DNA of 64,000 nucleotides, from NCBI RefSeq assembly GCF_007860185.1, contig NZ_SJPY01000003.1, positions 558,001 through 622,000 on the forward strand, read 5' to 3'. Shown piece after piece: positions 8,988 to 17,150 of this stretch. The number at the start of each line of letters is the position of its first letter. The first letter of the stretch is position 1. A program made the translations under genes and the position numbers. The notes under the pieces were generated by a model, which saw nothing but the letters and a program-made list of their open reading frames with translations, did no database searches and was not told where the DNA came from. Source of the stretch: Novipirellula aureliae. GTDB lineage: Bacteria; Planctomycetota; Planctomycetia; Pirellulales; Pirellulaceae.

Positions 8988-9581
8988 ATGGAAAAGTTTT
9001 CGGGCGCAATACATTATCGTCCGGTCAAAATACACAAACGATTGTTCGTGAACACCATGCGTGAAAAACTTGAGGTCGACGATCATCACCGAATCGATGG
9101 CGAAACGGTTTCCGGCAAAATCATCGAAATCGGAACCGGAAAGATGATCGATAGGATCTATGGCGGCGCTATCCTCGACGACTGCGAGATACGTATTCTT
9201 GGTGGTGCAAAATCCGTCAACCTTTTTGACACAACGATTCGCAATTGCGTCTTCAAGACACGAAGAAAACTGAGTAACGTTCATTTTGCGAGTGTTCATT
9301 TCGACACCTGTACGTTTCTTGGAAAATACAGCGGATGCCGGTTCGGGCAACTCGAAGCTGAAGACTCAGGTACCTTGTGGTCCCAGGCTAGTAGCCTAGG
9401 CGACGGTCTTGCGACAATGCGGCCTTACGAAACGACCACTAGGATCACGGCGGCGGTTAGCAAGCAGGCACCGATGACTCGTTTGATCATGATGGATTTG
9501 GGTAAATCGGCCTCCGCTCCTCCCCAAATCTTCGCTGCGGCCCATGCTAACGTCACTCCCCACAATCCGCGAAGCGCATAG
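8988..9581 (+). CDS. Hypothetical protein, possible right-handed beta-helix, perhaps decayed
   Basis: I do not recognise a family. Residues about 50-120 alternate short hydrophobic/polar strands (GGAILDDCEIRILGG, NLFDTTIRNCVF, NVHFASVHFDTCTFLG) in the manner of pentapeptide-like or beta-helix proteins. After about residue 125 the pattern stops and the sequence becomes compositionally different. This tail overlaps the convergent transporter gene by 157 bp, which suggests the original gene ended earlier and the present stop is secondary. ATG 8988 follows a TTG at 8985; an internal ATG at 9057 is an alternative start. It may be a truncated remnant. Confidence 0.4.
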   Translation: MEKFSGAIHYRPVKIHKRLFVNTMREKLEVDDHHRIDGETVSGKIIEIGTGKMIDRIYGGAILDDCEIRILGGAKSVNLFDTTIRNCVFKTRRKLSNVHFASVHFDTCTFLGKYSGCRFGQLEAEDSGTLWSQASSLGDGLATMRPYETTTRITAAVSKQAPMTRLIMMDLGKSASAPPQIFAAAHANVTPHNPRSA

Positions 9582-10294
9582 ACCACATTCACTCGCGCCG
9601 CATCACCGAACAGTGCAACCGCCAAGATGATACAAACCGCTTGTGTGGAAACTAAGAGGGTGCCTGGTAAAACGGCTCGGCGAACTTTGGAGATTTTCAT
9701 TCGGTCCCAGTCGACCCACGGGATCAAACCGAGAGAGATCAGACCGACCGACCAGTACAATGGCGGCAAAATTCGCCCGATGCCCCACGATGGTGACCAG
9801 GCTTGGACCAGCACATCGAACGAGGCAAAAGAGATCGCCGCTGACAACGCGAGTACGATTGTCAAAATCATCCGTCGCCGGTTTCCTCGCCCCGTCCACT
9901 GAATCAAAACAATCCCCATCGTTGCCATGAACGCTGCATAACGAACAACGCTCGTCACCGATTCGGATGTTGCGAACGTCAACAGCAGCGTGACAAAGAT
10001 CACTTTGGTCCCGAAAATCGGAGTCGCGATCGAAACGTCGCCGGCTTGAACCGATGCAAAGGTAAACACCAGTCCCATCATGTAGAGACACGCCAGTGCG
10101 ATCGGTTGCCAAATCAGCTCAATCGGCTGGCCTGGCCCCCCGAGCAGCCAAAAGCAGGAGAACAAAAGGGTCGACATCATGTTGCTAAAGAACAAGATTG
10201 TCGCAGGACCGACGTCCAATTCGCTGGCCCGTTTAATAAAGATCAGGCCACAAACGAACAGAATACTGGCCGCGAAAGGTAATAATAGGTGCAT
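9425..10294 (-). CDS. EamA/DMT-family membrane transporter
   Basis: Starting at the ATG at 10294 the protein has 289 residues, the normal size for ten-helix drug/metabolite transporters; the open frame continues upstream to 10435 but adds charged, non-conserved residues. About ten hydrophobic segments can be followed, from LLLPFAASILFVCGLIFIK at the start to VIGACLLTAAVILVVVS at the end, arranged as two EamA-like halves. Text such as TPIFGTKVIFVTLLL and MGIVLIQWTG is typical of the family. Substrate unknown. It is convergent with, and overlaps, the hypothetical ORF at 8988 and is divergent from the aldolase gene 175 bp away. Confidence 0.8.
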   Translation of the reverse strand: MHLLLPFAASILFVCGLIFIKRASELDVGPATILFFSNMMSTLLFSCFWLLGGPGQPIELIWQPIALACLYMMGLVFTFASVQAGDVSIATPIFGTKVIFVTLLLTFATSESVTSVVRYAAFMATMGIVLIQWTGRGNRRRMILTIVLALSAAISFASFDVLVQAWSPSWGIGRILPPLYWSVGLISLGLIPWVDWDRMKISKVRRAVLPGTLLVSTQAVCIILAVALFGDAARVNVVYALRGLWGVTLAWAAAKIWGGAEADLPKSIMIKRVIGACLLTAAVILVVVS

Positions 10295-10469
10295 GGTGGA
10301 AAAGAATAACTGGCGGATATCGATCGTGATACGCCAAGACCCTTGAGGAAACATCGTTTTGCGATCAAACTGGGGCCGCAAGCGATCTGCGACAAGGTCT
10401 CCTCCTTGCGCAATAAAATTCGGCTTGCAATGCATATCGGCTTAGCTTCCCCCCACAAAAGGTCATTCG

Positions 10470-11453
10470 ATGCCTGAAAAAGCTCCTTGGATTACTTATC
10501 GCCCCGAATTAAAGGTGCTCGATTGCACCATCCGCGACGGGGGGCTCATCAACAACCACCTGTTTACCGATGAACAGGTGAAAGCGGTTTATGAAACCTG
10601 TATCGCAGCCGGTATCGACTACATGGAAGTCGGTTACAAAAATTCAGCTCGCCTGTTTCCCAAGTCGGATTTCGGAGCATGGCGTCACTGCGACGAGGAA
10701 GACTTGAACCGTTTGTTTGGTGATCACGACGCTGAGAAGACGGGCCTCAAATTGGTCGCCATGGCAGATGCGGAAAAAAGCGATTGGAAAACAAAGGTCG
10801 TGCCGCGAAGCGAATCGGTCTTGGACATGATTCGCGTTGCCTTCTATGCTCACCAGGTTTCCGAAGCGGTGGAGATGATCCATCATTTCAACGACTTGGG
10901 CTATGAAACAATGGCAAATTTGATGGCGGTTTCGAACATAACCGAGACCGAGATCGATACAGTATTAGAGAACATTGCTCCAACGCCCGCTGGAACCATG
11001 GTGATTGTTGATAGCTTCGGACACTTGTACCGCGAACAAGTTGATCGGTTGTACAAAAAGTACACCTCTGCGATGGAAGGTACAGGAAAAGAAATCGGCA
11101 TTCACGCTCACAATAACATGCAGTTAGCTTTCGCCAACACAATCGAAGCGATCATTTTAGGCGCCAATCGTGTCGATGCGACGATGATGGGGATGGGACG
11201 AGGAGCGGGAAACTGTCCGATGGAAATCTTGCTTGGCTTTTTGCGAAATCCGAAATTCTCACTTCGTCCCGTGATCCAACTCTTGCAAGATCACATCATT
11301 CCACTGCGAGAAAAAGTCGAATGGGGGCCGTTAGTTCCTTACAATATTACCGGTCAATCGAATTTACATCCGCAGCACGCCATCAAATTCCGTAGCAGCG
11401 ACCACAAGGATGATTTTGTCAAGTTCTACGACGAAATCAAATCAGAAATATAG
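10470..11453 (+). CDS. HMGL-like (DRE-TIM) aldolase
   Basis: A 327-residue TIM-barrel protein of the HMG-CoA lyase / 4-hydroxy-2-oxovalerate aldolase superfamily. The N-terminal LDCTIRDGGLINNH carries the metal-binding Asp and the RDG motif. GIDYMEVGYKNS and IVDSFGHLYREQVDRL follow. IGIHAHNNMQLAFANTIEAI holds the HAHN metal ligands, and GMGRGAGNCPMEILL is the conserved glycine-rich loop. The usual aldolases of meta-cleavage pathways are paired with an acetaldehyde dehydrogenase; none is nearby, so the substrate is open. The next gene begins 9 bp downstream, suggesting co-transcription with the multiheme cytochrome. Confidence 0.82.
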   Translation: MPEKAPWITYRPELKVLDCTIRDGGLINNHLFTDEQVKAVYETCIAAGIDYMEVGYKNSARLFPKSDFGAWRHCDEEDLNRLFGDHDAEKTGLKLVAMADAEKSDWKTKVVPRSESVLDMIRVAFYAHQVSEAVEMIHHFNDLGYETMANLMAVSNITETEIDTVLENIAPTPAGTMVIVDSFGHLYREQVDRLYKKYTSAMEGTGKEIGIHAHNNMQLAFANTIEAIILGANRVDATMMGMGRGAGNCPMEILLGFLRNPKFSLRPVIQLLQDHIIPLREKVEWGPLVPYNITGQSNLHPQHAIKFRSSDHKDDFVKFYDEIKSEI

Positions 11454-11462
11454 AGCTAACTT

Positions 11463-13778
11463 TTGTCATCAAAAAAACGTAACGTTTCTGCCAAGCTTCC
11501 GGTGGCGCCGCTCGTCATTGGCGGGATCATCCTGCTTATTGGCGGGCTCGTCTTTGCGGATTACTGGGTTGCCGAGCCGCTCGGCCTGACACCCACATTC
11601 GTCGGCCGCGAAGCTTGCATCGATTGCCACCAAGAAGAATCGGAGCTTTACCAAGGCTCGGATCATGATTTGGCAATGGATATCGCTACCGACGAAACGG
11701 TACTGGGTGATTTTAATGATGTCACGTTCGAGCATGACGGACTCGTCAATCGCCTCTATCGCGATGGCAAACGGTTTATGGTCCGCACCGAAGGCGAAGA
11801 CGGCGAAATGCACGACTTCGAAGTCAAGTATGTTTTTGGCGTCCGTCCGCTGCAAAACTACATGGTCGAATTCGACCGCACCCCCGACCAACCCGACGAT
11901 GAAGTCGCTCGTGTCCAAGTGCTGCGGATCACCTGGGATACCATCAACAAAGAATGGTTTTACCTTCGCCCGCCCGATGTTGACGATAAATTGGCTCCCG
12001 ATGACCCGCTGCATTGGACCGGCATCGCCCAGCGTTGGCAGACGATGTGTGCCGAATGCCACTCAACCAACTTAAAAGAAAAGTTCAACCCTGAGACGCT
12101 GACATACCACACGACTTTCTCCGAAATCGACGTTAGCTGTGAAGCCTGCCACGGGGCGGGAAGTTTGCATGTCGAGCTGGCAAATCGCAAATCGATCTTT
12201 TGGGATCGCAACTACGGTTACGGATTGGCAAAGTTAAAGGGCGAAGATCCTCATCCACAAATTGAAACGTGCGCGCCATGCCATAGCCGCCGTGGTGTCA
12301 TCGACGATACATTCAAACCAGGGGATTCGTTCCATGATTTCTATCGTTTGGAACAACTACAATCATCTACCTATTATGACGATGGCCAAATCAAGGATGA
12401 GGTTTACGTCTATGGATCGTTTATCCAAAGCAAGATGTATCATCAAGGCATTCGATGCACCGATTGCCATGATCCGCACTCTTTAAAATTGAAATATGAA
12501 GGCAATGAGACGTGCACTTCATGCCACCAACATGCTGCGGGGAAGTATGACGTCCCATCGCATCATCATCACGAACCCGGTACACCTGGTTCAATGTGTG
12601 TCGATTGCCACATGCCGGAAACAAGCTACATGATGATCGATCCGCGGCGCGACCACAGTATGCGTGTACCGCGGCCTGATCTATCTGTCAAAATTGGAAC
12701 TCCAAACGCTTGCAGCGGATGCCACGTCGCTGATCGCAAAGAAAAGTTGCCCGAAGGTGTTGCCGAGAAGCTCCACGAGTACTCCGATTGGTTATGGTTG
12801 GTCGAGCGAGATGATGATGCAACAGCCGACCAAGTGGCCCAGTTGATCGCAGAAACGGATCAGTGGTGCGATGAAGCTTGCGAGAAATGGTACGGTGAAG
12901 AAAGGCTAACGCCTAAAGTATTCGCAGAGCCTTTAGCGGCGTTTCGACGTGGTGAACCGGGATCGGTTGCCGAACTGCTTCGCGTGGTAAGTCAACCAAA
13001 CGAGTTGGCCCCTGAAATCGCTCGCGCAACCGCGCTTACCGAATTGGGATTAGCGGGTGTGCCCGAAGCGGTCGACAAAGCAAAAGAGATATTGGCGAAT
13101 GAGTCGGAGCATTTGATTGTCAAAGCCGCGGCAATCGGCGTCTATCAAAATGCACCACCGAGCCAAGTGATTCGCGATATCGTTCCGCTGATTGAAAGTC
13201 CATCCAAGCTGTTGCGGCACGAAGCGATCAGGGTGACCTTGGATTCGGGTGCCTTTGCACAGTTAGCAGGTTCCAAGCGGACTCAGGTGCAATTTGCTGC
13301 GAATGAGGTCCGCGATACGATGATGATCACATCGGATCGCGGTGGCGCCCACATGGCTTGGGCAACGATGCTGGAACAGCAGGGCCGCTACCGAGAGGCG
13401 ATTGACTACTACGAAATGGCGATTCGCGTCGAGCCAAACTCGACCGGCCCGAGGTCAAATCTAGCAACGCTACTTGAAAACATGGCGTCGCAAGCAGGTG
13501 GCGAGGCAGGCGAGAACATGCGAAAACGCGCTGCGGAACTGCGAAAAGCAGAATTGCCATTGCTGGCCAGAGACGCCCGGCTGGCACCCAAAAATGCGTT
13601 TGTTCAATACCGCTTCGGATTGTCTAGCTATCTCAATGGCGATTACGACCAAGCCGTCGACAGTATTCAAAAGGCGGTCGATTTGGATCCCGATACCGAG
13701 ATTTTCCAGACCGCGCTAAGGCTGCTCAAAGAAAAGATCGAAAGCGAAAAGATCGAAAGCGGGAAGAATGAAGAGTAA
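11463..13778 (+). CDS. Membrane-anchored octaheme cytochrome c with HEAT and TPR repeats
   Basis: The start is a TTG at 11463; no suitable ATG lies near, and reading from it gives an N-terminal anchor (VAPLVIGGIILLIGGLVFADY). Eight CxxCH heme-binding motifs follow between about residues 50 and 420: CIDCH, CAECH, CEACH, CAPCH, CTDCH, CTSCH, CVDCH and CSGCH. The text between them (IRCTDCHDPHSLKLK, MCVDCHMPETSYMMIDPRRDHSMRVPRP in two pieces) resembles the cytochrome c554-type superfamily. Residues about 500-620 look like HEAT repeats, and about 630-760 contain TPRs (GRYREAIDYYEMAIRVEPNS). It probably carries electrons outside the membrane while docking a partner through the repeats. Redox partner unknown. 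Confidence 0.85.
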   Translation: MSSKKRNVSAKLPVAPLVIGGIILLIGGLVFADYWVAEPLGLTPTFVGREACIDCHQEESELYQGSDHDLAMDIATDETVLGDFNDVTFEHDGLVNRLYRDGKRFMVRTEGEDGEMHDFEVKYVFGVRPLQNYMVEFDRTPDQPDDEVARVQVLRITWDTINKEWFYLRPPDVDDKLAPDDPLHWTGIAQRWQTMCAECHSTNLKEKFNPETLTYHTTFSEIDVSCEACHGAGSLHVELANRKSIFWDRNYGYGLAKLKGEDPHPQIETCAPCHSRRGVIDDTFKPGDSFHDFYRLEQLQSSTYYDDGQIKDEVYVYGSFIQSKMYHQGIRCTDCHDPHSLKLKYEGNETCTSCHQHAAGKYDVPSHHHHEPGTPGSMCVDCHMPETSYMMIDPRRDHSMRVPRPDLSVKIGTPNACSGCHVADRKEKLPEGVAEKLHEYSDWLWLVERDDDATADQVAQLIAETDQWCDEACEKWYGEERLTPKVFAEPLAAFRRGEPGSVAELLRVVSQPNELAPEIARATALTELGLAGVPEAVDKAKEILANESEHLIVKAAAIGVYQNAPPSQVIRDIVPLIESPSKLLRHEAIRVTLDSGAFAQLAGSKRTQVQFAANEVRDTMMITSDRGGAHMAWATMLEQQGRYREAIDYYEMAIRVEPNSTGPRSNLATLLENMASQAGGEAGENMRKRAAELRKAELPLLARDARLAPKNAFVQYRFGLSSYLNGDYDQAVDSIQKAVDLDPDTEIFQTALRLLKEKIESEKIESGKNEE

Positions 13779-13890
13779 CCCAGCTCACAGGCTTTGACTC
13801 GCAGGCGGTTCCGAAGAATCGCCGGATGTCGCTTCGATCCTATTCAGGATCAAAATGTGGGCGAAGCCGATGAAACGCTTTGCACTGGAA

Positions 13891-14496
13891 CTACCAGCTA
13901 CGAGCGGCTTCGTACTCGGTGATTTTCGCTTCGTTTTTCAGCGTCAATGCGATGTCGTCGAAGCCACCGAGCAGATTCTCTCGGCGACTCGCTTCCACTT
14001 CAAAGCTGCGTTCAAAACCCGCGCCATCGGTTATGATTTGCTTTTCCAGATCGACCGTCAATTCGTAGGGTGCCCCTGCAGTCGCCTGCTCGGCCGCTCG
14101 CTTGAAAAGCTCGTCAATATCGGACTCGGCAAGCTTGATCGGCAAGACGCCGTTTTTGAAACAGTTATTGAAAAAGATATCGGCGAACGAGGGTGCGATG
14201 ACCGATCGAAAACCGTAGTCATCCAAGGCCCAAACGGCGTGTTCACGACTGCTGCCGCTGCCGAAGTTTTGCCGAGCGATCAAGATCGACGCCCCTTTGA
14301 CCGCGGGTTGGTTCAGCTCAAATTCTGGATTTTCGGTCGTTCCATCGTCGAGAAATCGCCAATCGAAAAACAGAAACTGTCCAAAACCGGTTCGTTCGAT
14401 CCGCTTTAGAAACTGCTTGGGAATAATTTGGTCGGTATCGACATTGGCGCGGTCAAGGGTAGCGACCATTCCAGTGTGTTTTGTAAATTTTTGCAT
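13891..14496 (-). CDS. leuD: 3-isopropylmalate dehydratase small subunit
   Basis: A 201-residue protein, the normal length for LeuD. It begins [20 protein letters not shown] and shows the family signatures [28 protein letters not shown] and [17 protein letters not shown]. With LeuC it forms the heterodimeric aconitase-type enzyme converting 2-isopropylmalate to 3-isopropylmalate in leucine biosynthesis. The gene lies 66 bp downstream of leuC on the same strand, so they form an operon. Confidence 0.96.
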   Translation of the reverse strand: MQKFTKHTGMVATLDRANVDTDQIIPKQFLKRIERTGFGQFLFFDWRFLDDGTTENPEFELNQPAVKGASILIARQNFGSGSSREHAVWALDDYGFRSVIAPSFADIFFNNCFKNGVLPIKLAESDIDELFKRAAEQATAGAPYELTVDLEKQIITDGAGFERSFEVEASRRENLLGGFDDIALTLKNEAKITEYEAARSW

Positions 14497-14562
14497 TTTT
14501 CTTTTCGTTGAGAACTGCCGATTGGTTGAGGCGATTTTGTTGGGGCGATTTTGTTGAACTGA

Positions 14563-16002
14563 CTAGGACTTGTAGGCCCAATCGCGAATGTCGGTAAAGT
14601 GGCCTTTCACGGCCGCTGCTGCAGCCATCGCGGGGCTGACCAAATGAGTTCGTCCCCCTTTGCCTTGGCGTCCTTCGAAATTGCGATTCGATGTGCTCGC
14701 ACATCGTTCACCCGGAGCCAGTTTGTCGGGGTTCATTGCCAAGCACATGCTGCAACCCGCTTCGCGCCAATCAAAACCTGCTTCTTTAAAGATTTTATCA
14801 AGTCCTTCGGTCTCGGCTTGTTTCTTCACCTGACCACTGCCGGGAACGACCATGGCATCAACGGAACCACTAACGTGATGCCCTTTGACGACCGCTGCGG
14901 CGGCACGCAAATCCTCGATGCGAGCGTTAGTACACGATCCAATAAAGATGCGGTCCAACTTGATATCTTGAATCGGCGTTTTGGCCACTAAACCCATGTA
15001 TTGTAGTGCCTGCGCCGTCGATTTCTGCTCCGTCGCATCGTCGAATTCAGATGGTTCGGGAATCCGCGCCGTGATACTTCGGACTTGCCCAGGATTGGTT
15101 CCCCAGGTGACTTGTGGTTCGATATCCCTGCCCGCGTAAACGTTTGACAAGTCGTACGATGCTCCGGTATCGGTGGGATAAGTCTTCCAACGCTCGATAG
15201 CGGCTTCGAAATCTTGCGGTACTTCGGGGCGGCCGCGAAGGTAGTCGAACGTGGTTTGGTCGGGGGCGATCATGCCTGCTCGAGCGCCGGCCTCGATCGA
15301 CATGTTGCAAACGGTCATCCGTTCTTCCATCGACAAATTGCGAATACAATCGCCGGTGAATTCCAGAACATAGCCCGTCCCCCCCGCCGTTCCGATTTGT
15401 CCGATCAAGTACAAAATCATGTCCTTGGCCGTTACCCCTTGGGACAACGAGCCATCGACGCGAAGCTCGAAGTTTTTGGGTTTAAATTGGAGCAACGTTT
15501 GCGTGGCCAGCACGTGCTCCACTTCGCTGGTCCCAATTCCAAAAGCTAACGCACCGAATGCGCCATGGGTCGCCGTATGGCTATCGCCACAAACGATTGT
15601 CATCCCAGGTTGGGTGTAGCCGTTTTCGGGGCCGATGACATGGACAATCCCTTGCCGGACGTCATCGATATCGAACAGCGTGACCCCGAATTCTTTGCAA
15701 TTTTCCCGCAATGTTTGAATCTGCTTGCGGCTAATTTCATCCGCAATCGGTAAACTTCGGTTGCTGGTGGGTACATTGTGATCGGGCGTCGCGATCGTTC
15801 GCTCGGGGCGGCGTACCGGGCGTCCGGCTATCCGCAGACCTTCAAACGCTTGGGCGCTGGTCACTTCGTGGACCAAGTGCAGGTCGACATAGAGGATTGC
15901 AGGGCCCGATTTTGGTTGAAAAACGACGTGCTCATCCCAGATTTTTTCGAGCATCGTGCGAGGTGCGGCTTGGGAAGAGCCAGCCGAAGATGAATCAGTC
16001 AT
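14563..16002 (-). CDS. leuC: 3-isopropylmalate dehydratase large subunit
   Basis: 479 residues from the first ATG at 16002; a TTG six codons earlier is in frame. The core starts at [11 protein letters not shown] near residue 17, so the N-terminus carries a short serine/alanine-rich extension. Landmarks: [49 protein letters not shown], the 4Fe-4S cysteine in [14 protein letters not shown], and the paired cluster cysteines in [12 protein letters not shown]. It acts with LeuD. Upstream is a 350-bp gap containing an 88-bp dispersed repeat. Confidence 0.97.
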   Translation of the reverse strand: MTDSSSAGSSQAAPRTMLEKIWDEHVVFQPKSGPAILYVDLHLVHEVTSAQAFEGLRIAGRPVRRPERTIATPDHNVPTSNRSLPIADEISRKQIQTLRENCKEFGVTLFDIDDVRQGIVHVIGPENGYTQPGMTIVCGDSHTATHGAFGALAFGIGTSEVEHVLATQTLLQFKPKNFELRVDGSLSQGVTAKDMILYLIGQIGTAGGTGYVLEFTGDCIRNLSMEERMTVCNMSIEAGARAGMIAPDQTTFDYLRGRPEVPQDFEAAIERWKTYPTDTGASYDLSNVYAGRDIEPQVTWGTNPGQVRSITARIPEPSEFDDATEQKSTAQALQYMGLVAKTPIQDIKLDRIFIGSCTNARIEDLRAAAAVVKGHHVSGSVDAMVVPGSGQVKKQAETEGLDKIFKEAGFDWREAGCSMCLAMNPDKLAPGERCASTSNRNFEGRQGKGGRTHLVSPAMAAAAAVKGHFTDIRDWAYKS

Positions 16003-16352
16003 GTGAGTTTGGGTGACCAAATGATGGAGGGATCGAGTTCTTTCCCTAAACTTTCGACAGAAAACAGGAAAATGTCAACGCCCCCACCGGGGACGGCTTT
16101 CCGGACAGCGGTCGCTAGAAGCCCCCGGCACGACTTTGGGTATCTCGATCGAATGCCTACGAGTGCTTTGTCACAGCTTGATTTTGCCGGCTTGGCAAAG
16201 GAGTGGCTGGGCCATCTTGCCCCGGTAAGCTGCGGCTGGAAGTCACAGCCACGAACGAGGCTTACCCTCATTCTTCGTTGTCACAAAGCATTCGCCAGGA
16301 TGAGTGGATTCAACCAATCGTCCACCAACGGTTCGGAAACGAGAGATTAAGA
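16003..16352. other. Intergenic region upstream of leuC
   Basis: 350 bp with no gene. It contains the leuC promoter region (not resolved) and one copy of an 88-bp dispersed repeat at 16201-16288. I looked for a leucine attenuator and did not find a run of leucine codons followed by a terminator. Confidence 0.5.
16201..16288. repeat. 88-bp dispersed repeat, copy 1
   Basis: Aligns without gaps to 62941-63028; I count about 73 of 88 identical positions by eye. The core AAGCTGCGGCTGGAAG is identical. GTGGC near the left and GCCAC near the centre can pair. Both copies sit just downstream of the stop codon of a minus-strand gene (a response regulator here, mutY at the other). Confidence 0.75.
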
Positions 16353-17039
16353 TTATTCGCGGAAGCGGTAGCCGACGCCACGGACCGTTTCGACGAGATC
16401 CGCGTAGGCGCCCATTTTTTTCCGTAATGCGCGAACGTGAACATCGATGGTCCGGTCCAGGACCATCGTGTCTTCGCCTAGCGCCGCATCGACCAGCTCG
16501 TTGCGGCCAAACGCCCGGCCCGGTTGGCGGATGAGTGTGTCGAGCAAGCGAAACTCGCTCTTTGTCACCTTCAAGGTTTCCGTATCCACCATAACAACGT
16601 ATCGTCTTCGATCAACGGTAACTCCATGCCGTGACACCGACTCCGAATCTTCGAATGTTTGCTCGCGTCGTCTGAGGAGTGCTTTCAGTCTTTGCAAAAG
16701 CACCTTGTAACTCTCGACCGGTTTTACCACATAATCGTCTGCCCCGACCGCAAACCCGACGACCTGGTCCGATTCTTCCCCAAGAGCACTGAGCATCAGA
16801 ACCATCGTGTCTTGAGTCGTCGGGTCGGCCCTTAGTTGTTTACAAACCTCGACTCCACTGAGCACTGGCAGATCGACATCCAAAAAGACAACGTCGGGAA
16901 GTAGAAGTCGAGCCTGGTTCAATGCATCGCGTCCATCACCGGAACGGTATACTTCATAGCCAGCTCGTTTAAGTTGATACTCCAGTGTTTCCGCCAAGGG
17001 TCGGTAATCCTCGACGATCAATACCTTGATAGCGGACAT
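16353..17039 (-). CDS. OmpR/PhoB-family response regulator
   Basis: A 228-residue two-domain regulator. The receiver domain (residues 1-120) has the acidic pair in VLIVEDY, the phospho-acceptor Asp in VVFLDVDLPVLSG, and the conserved Lys in DDYVVKPVE. The C-terminal winged helix (about 130-228) has VTKSEFRLLDTLIRQPGRAF and the typical ending DVHVRALRKKMG then VRGVGYRF. It should bind DNA as a dimer after phosphorylation. No histidine kinase gene lies beside it. The neighbour upstream on the same strand is the FHA protein, 111 bp away; that may be coincidence. Confidence 0.93.
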   Translation of the reverse strand: MSAIKVLIVEDYRPLAETLEYQLKRAGYEVYRSGDGRDALNQARLLLPDVVFLDVDLPVLSGVEVCKQLRADPTTQDTMVLMLSALGEESDQVVGFAVGADDYVVKPVESYKVLLQRLKALLRRREQTFEDSESVSRHGVTVDRRRYVVMVDTETLKVTKSEFRLLDTLIRQPGRAFGRNELVDAALGEDTMVLDRTIDVHVRALRKKMGAYADLVETVRGVGYRFRE

Positions 17040-17150
17040 TTGTTAGCCACGTTTCTTCGAATACAGGGTGTCATCTAATCAGTCGCTATCGTGATCGATT
17101 TTTGGTTCGAGCGGCACCCTTGTACTGGACATGATTGCATGAAATTCTTG

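Noticed and set aside
16003-16352. Leucine attenuator upstream of leuC
   Set aside because: No short leader with consecutive Leu codons and no terminator/antiterminator pair; the sequence is instead an 88-bp dispersed repeat.
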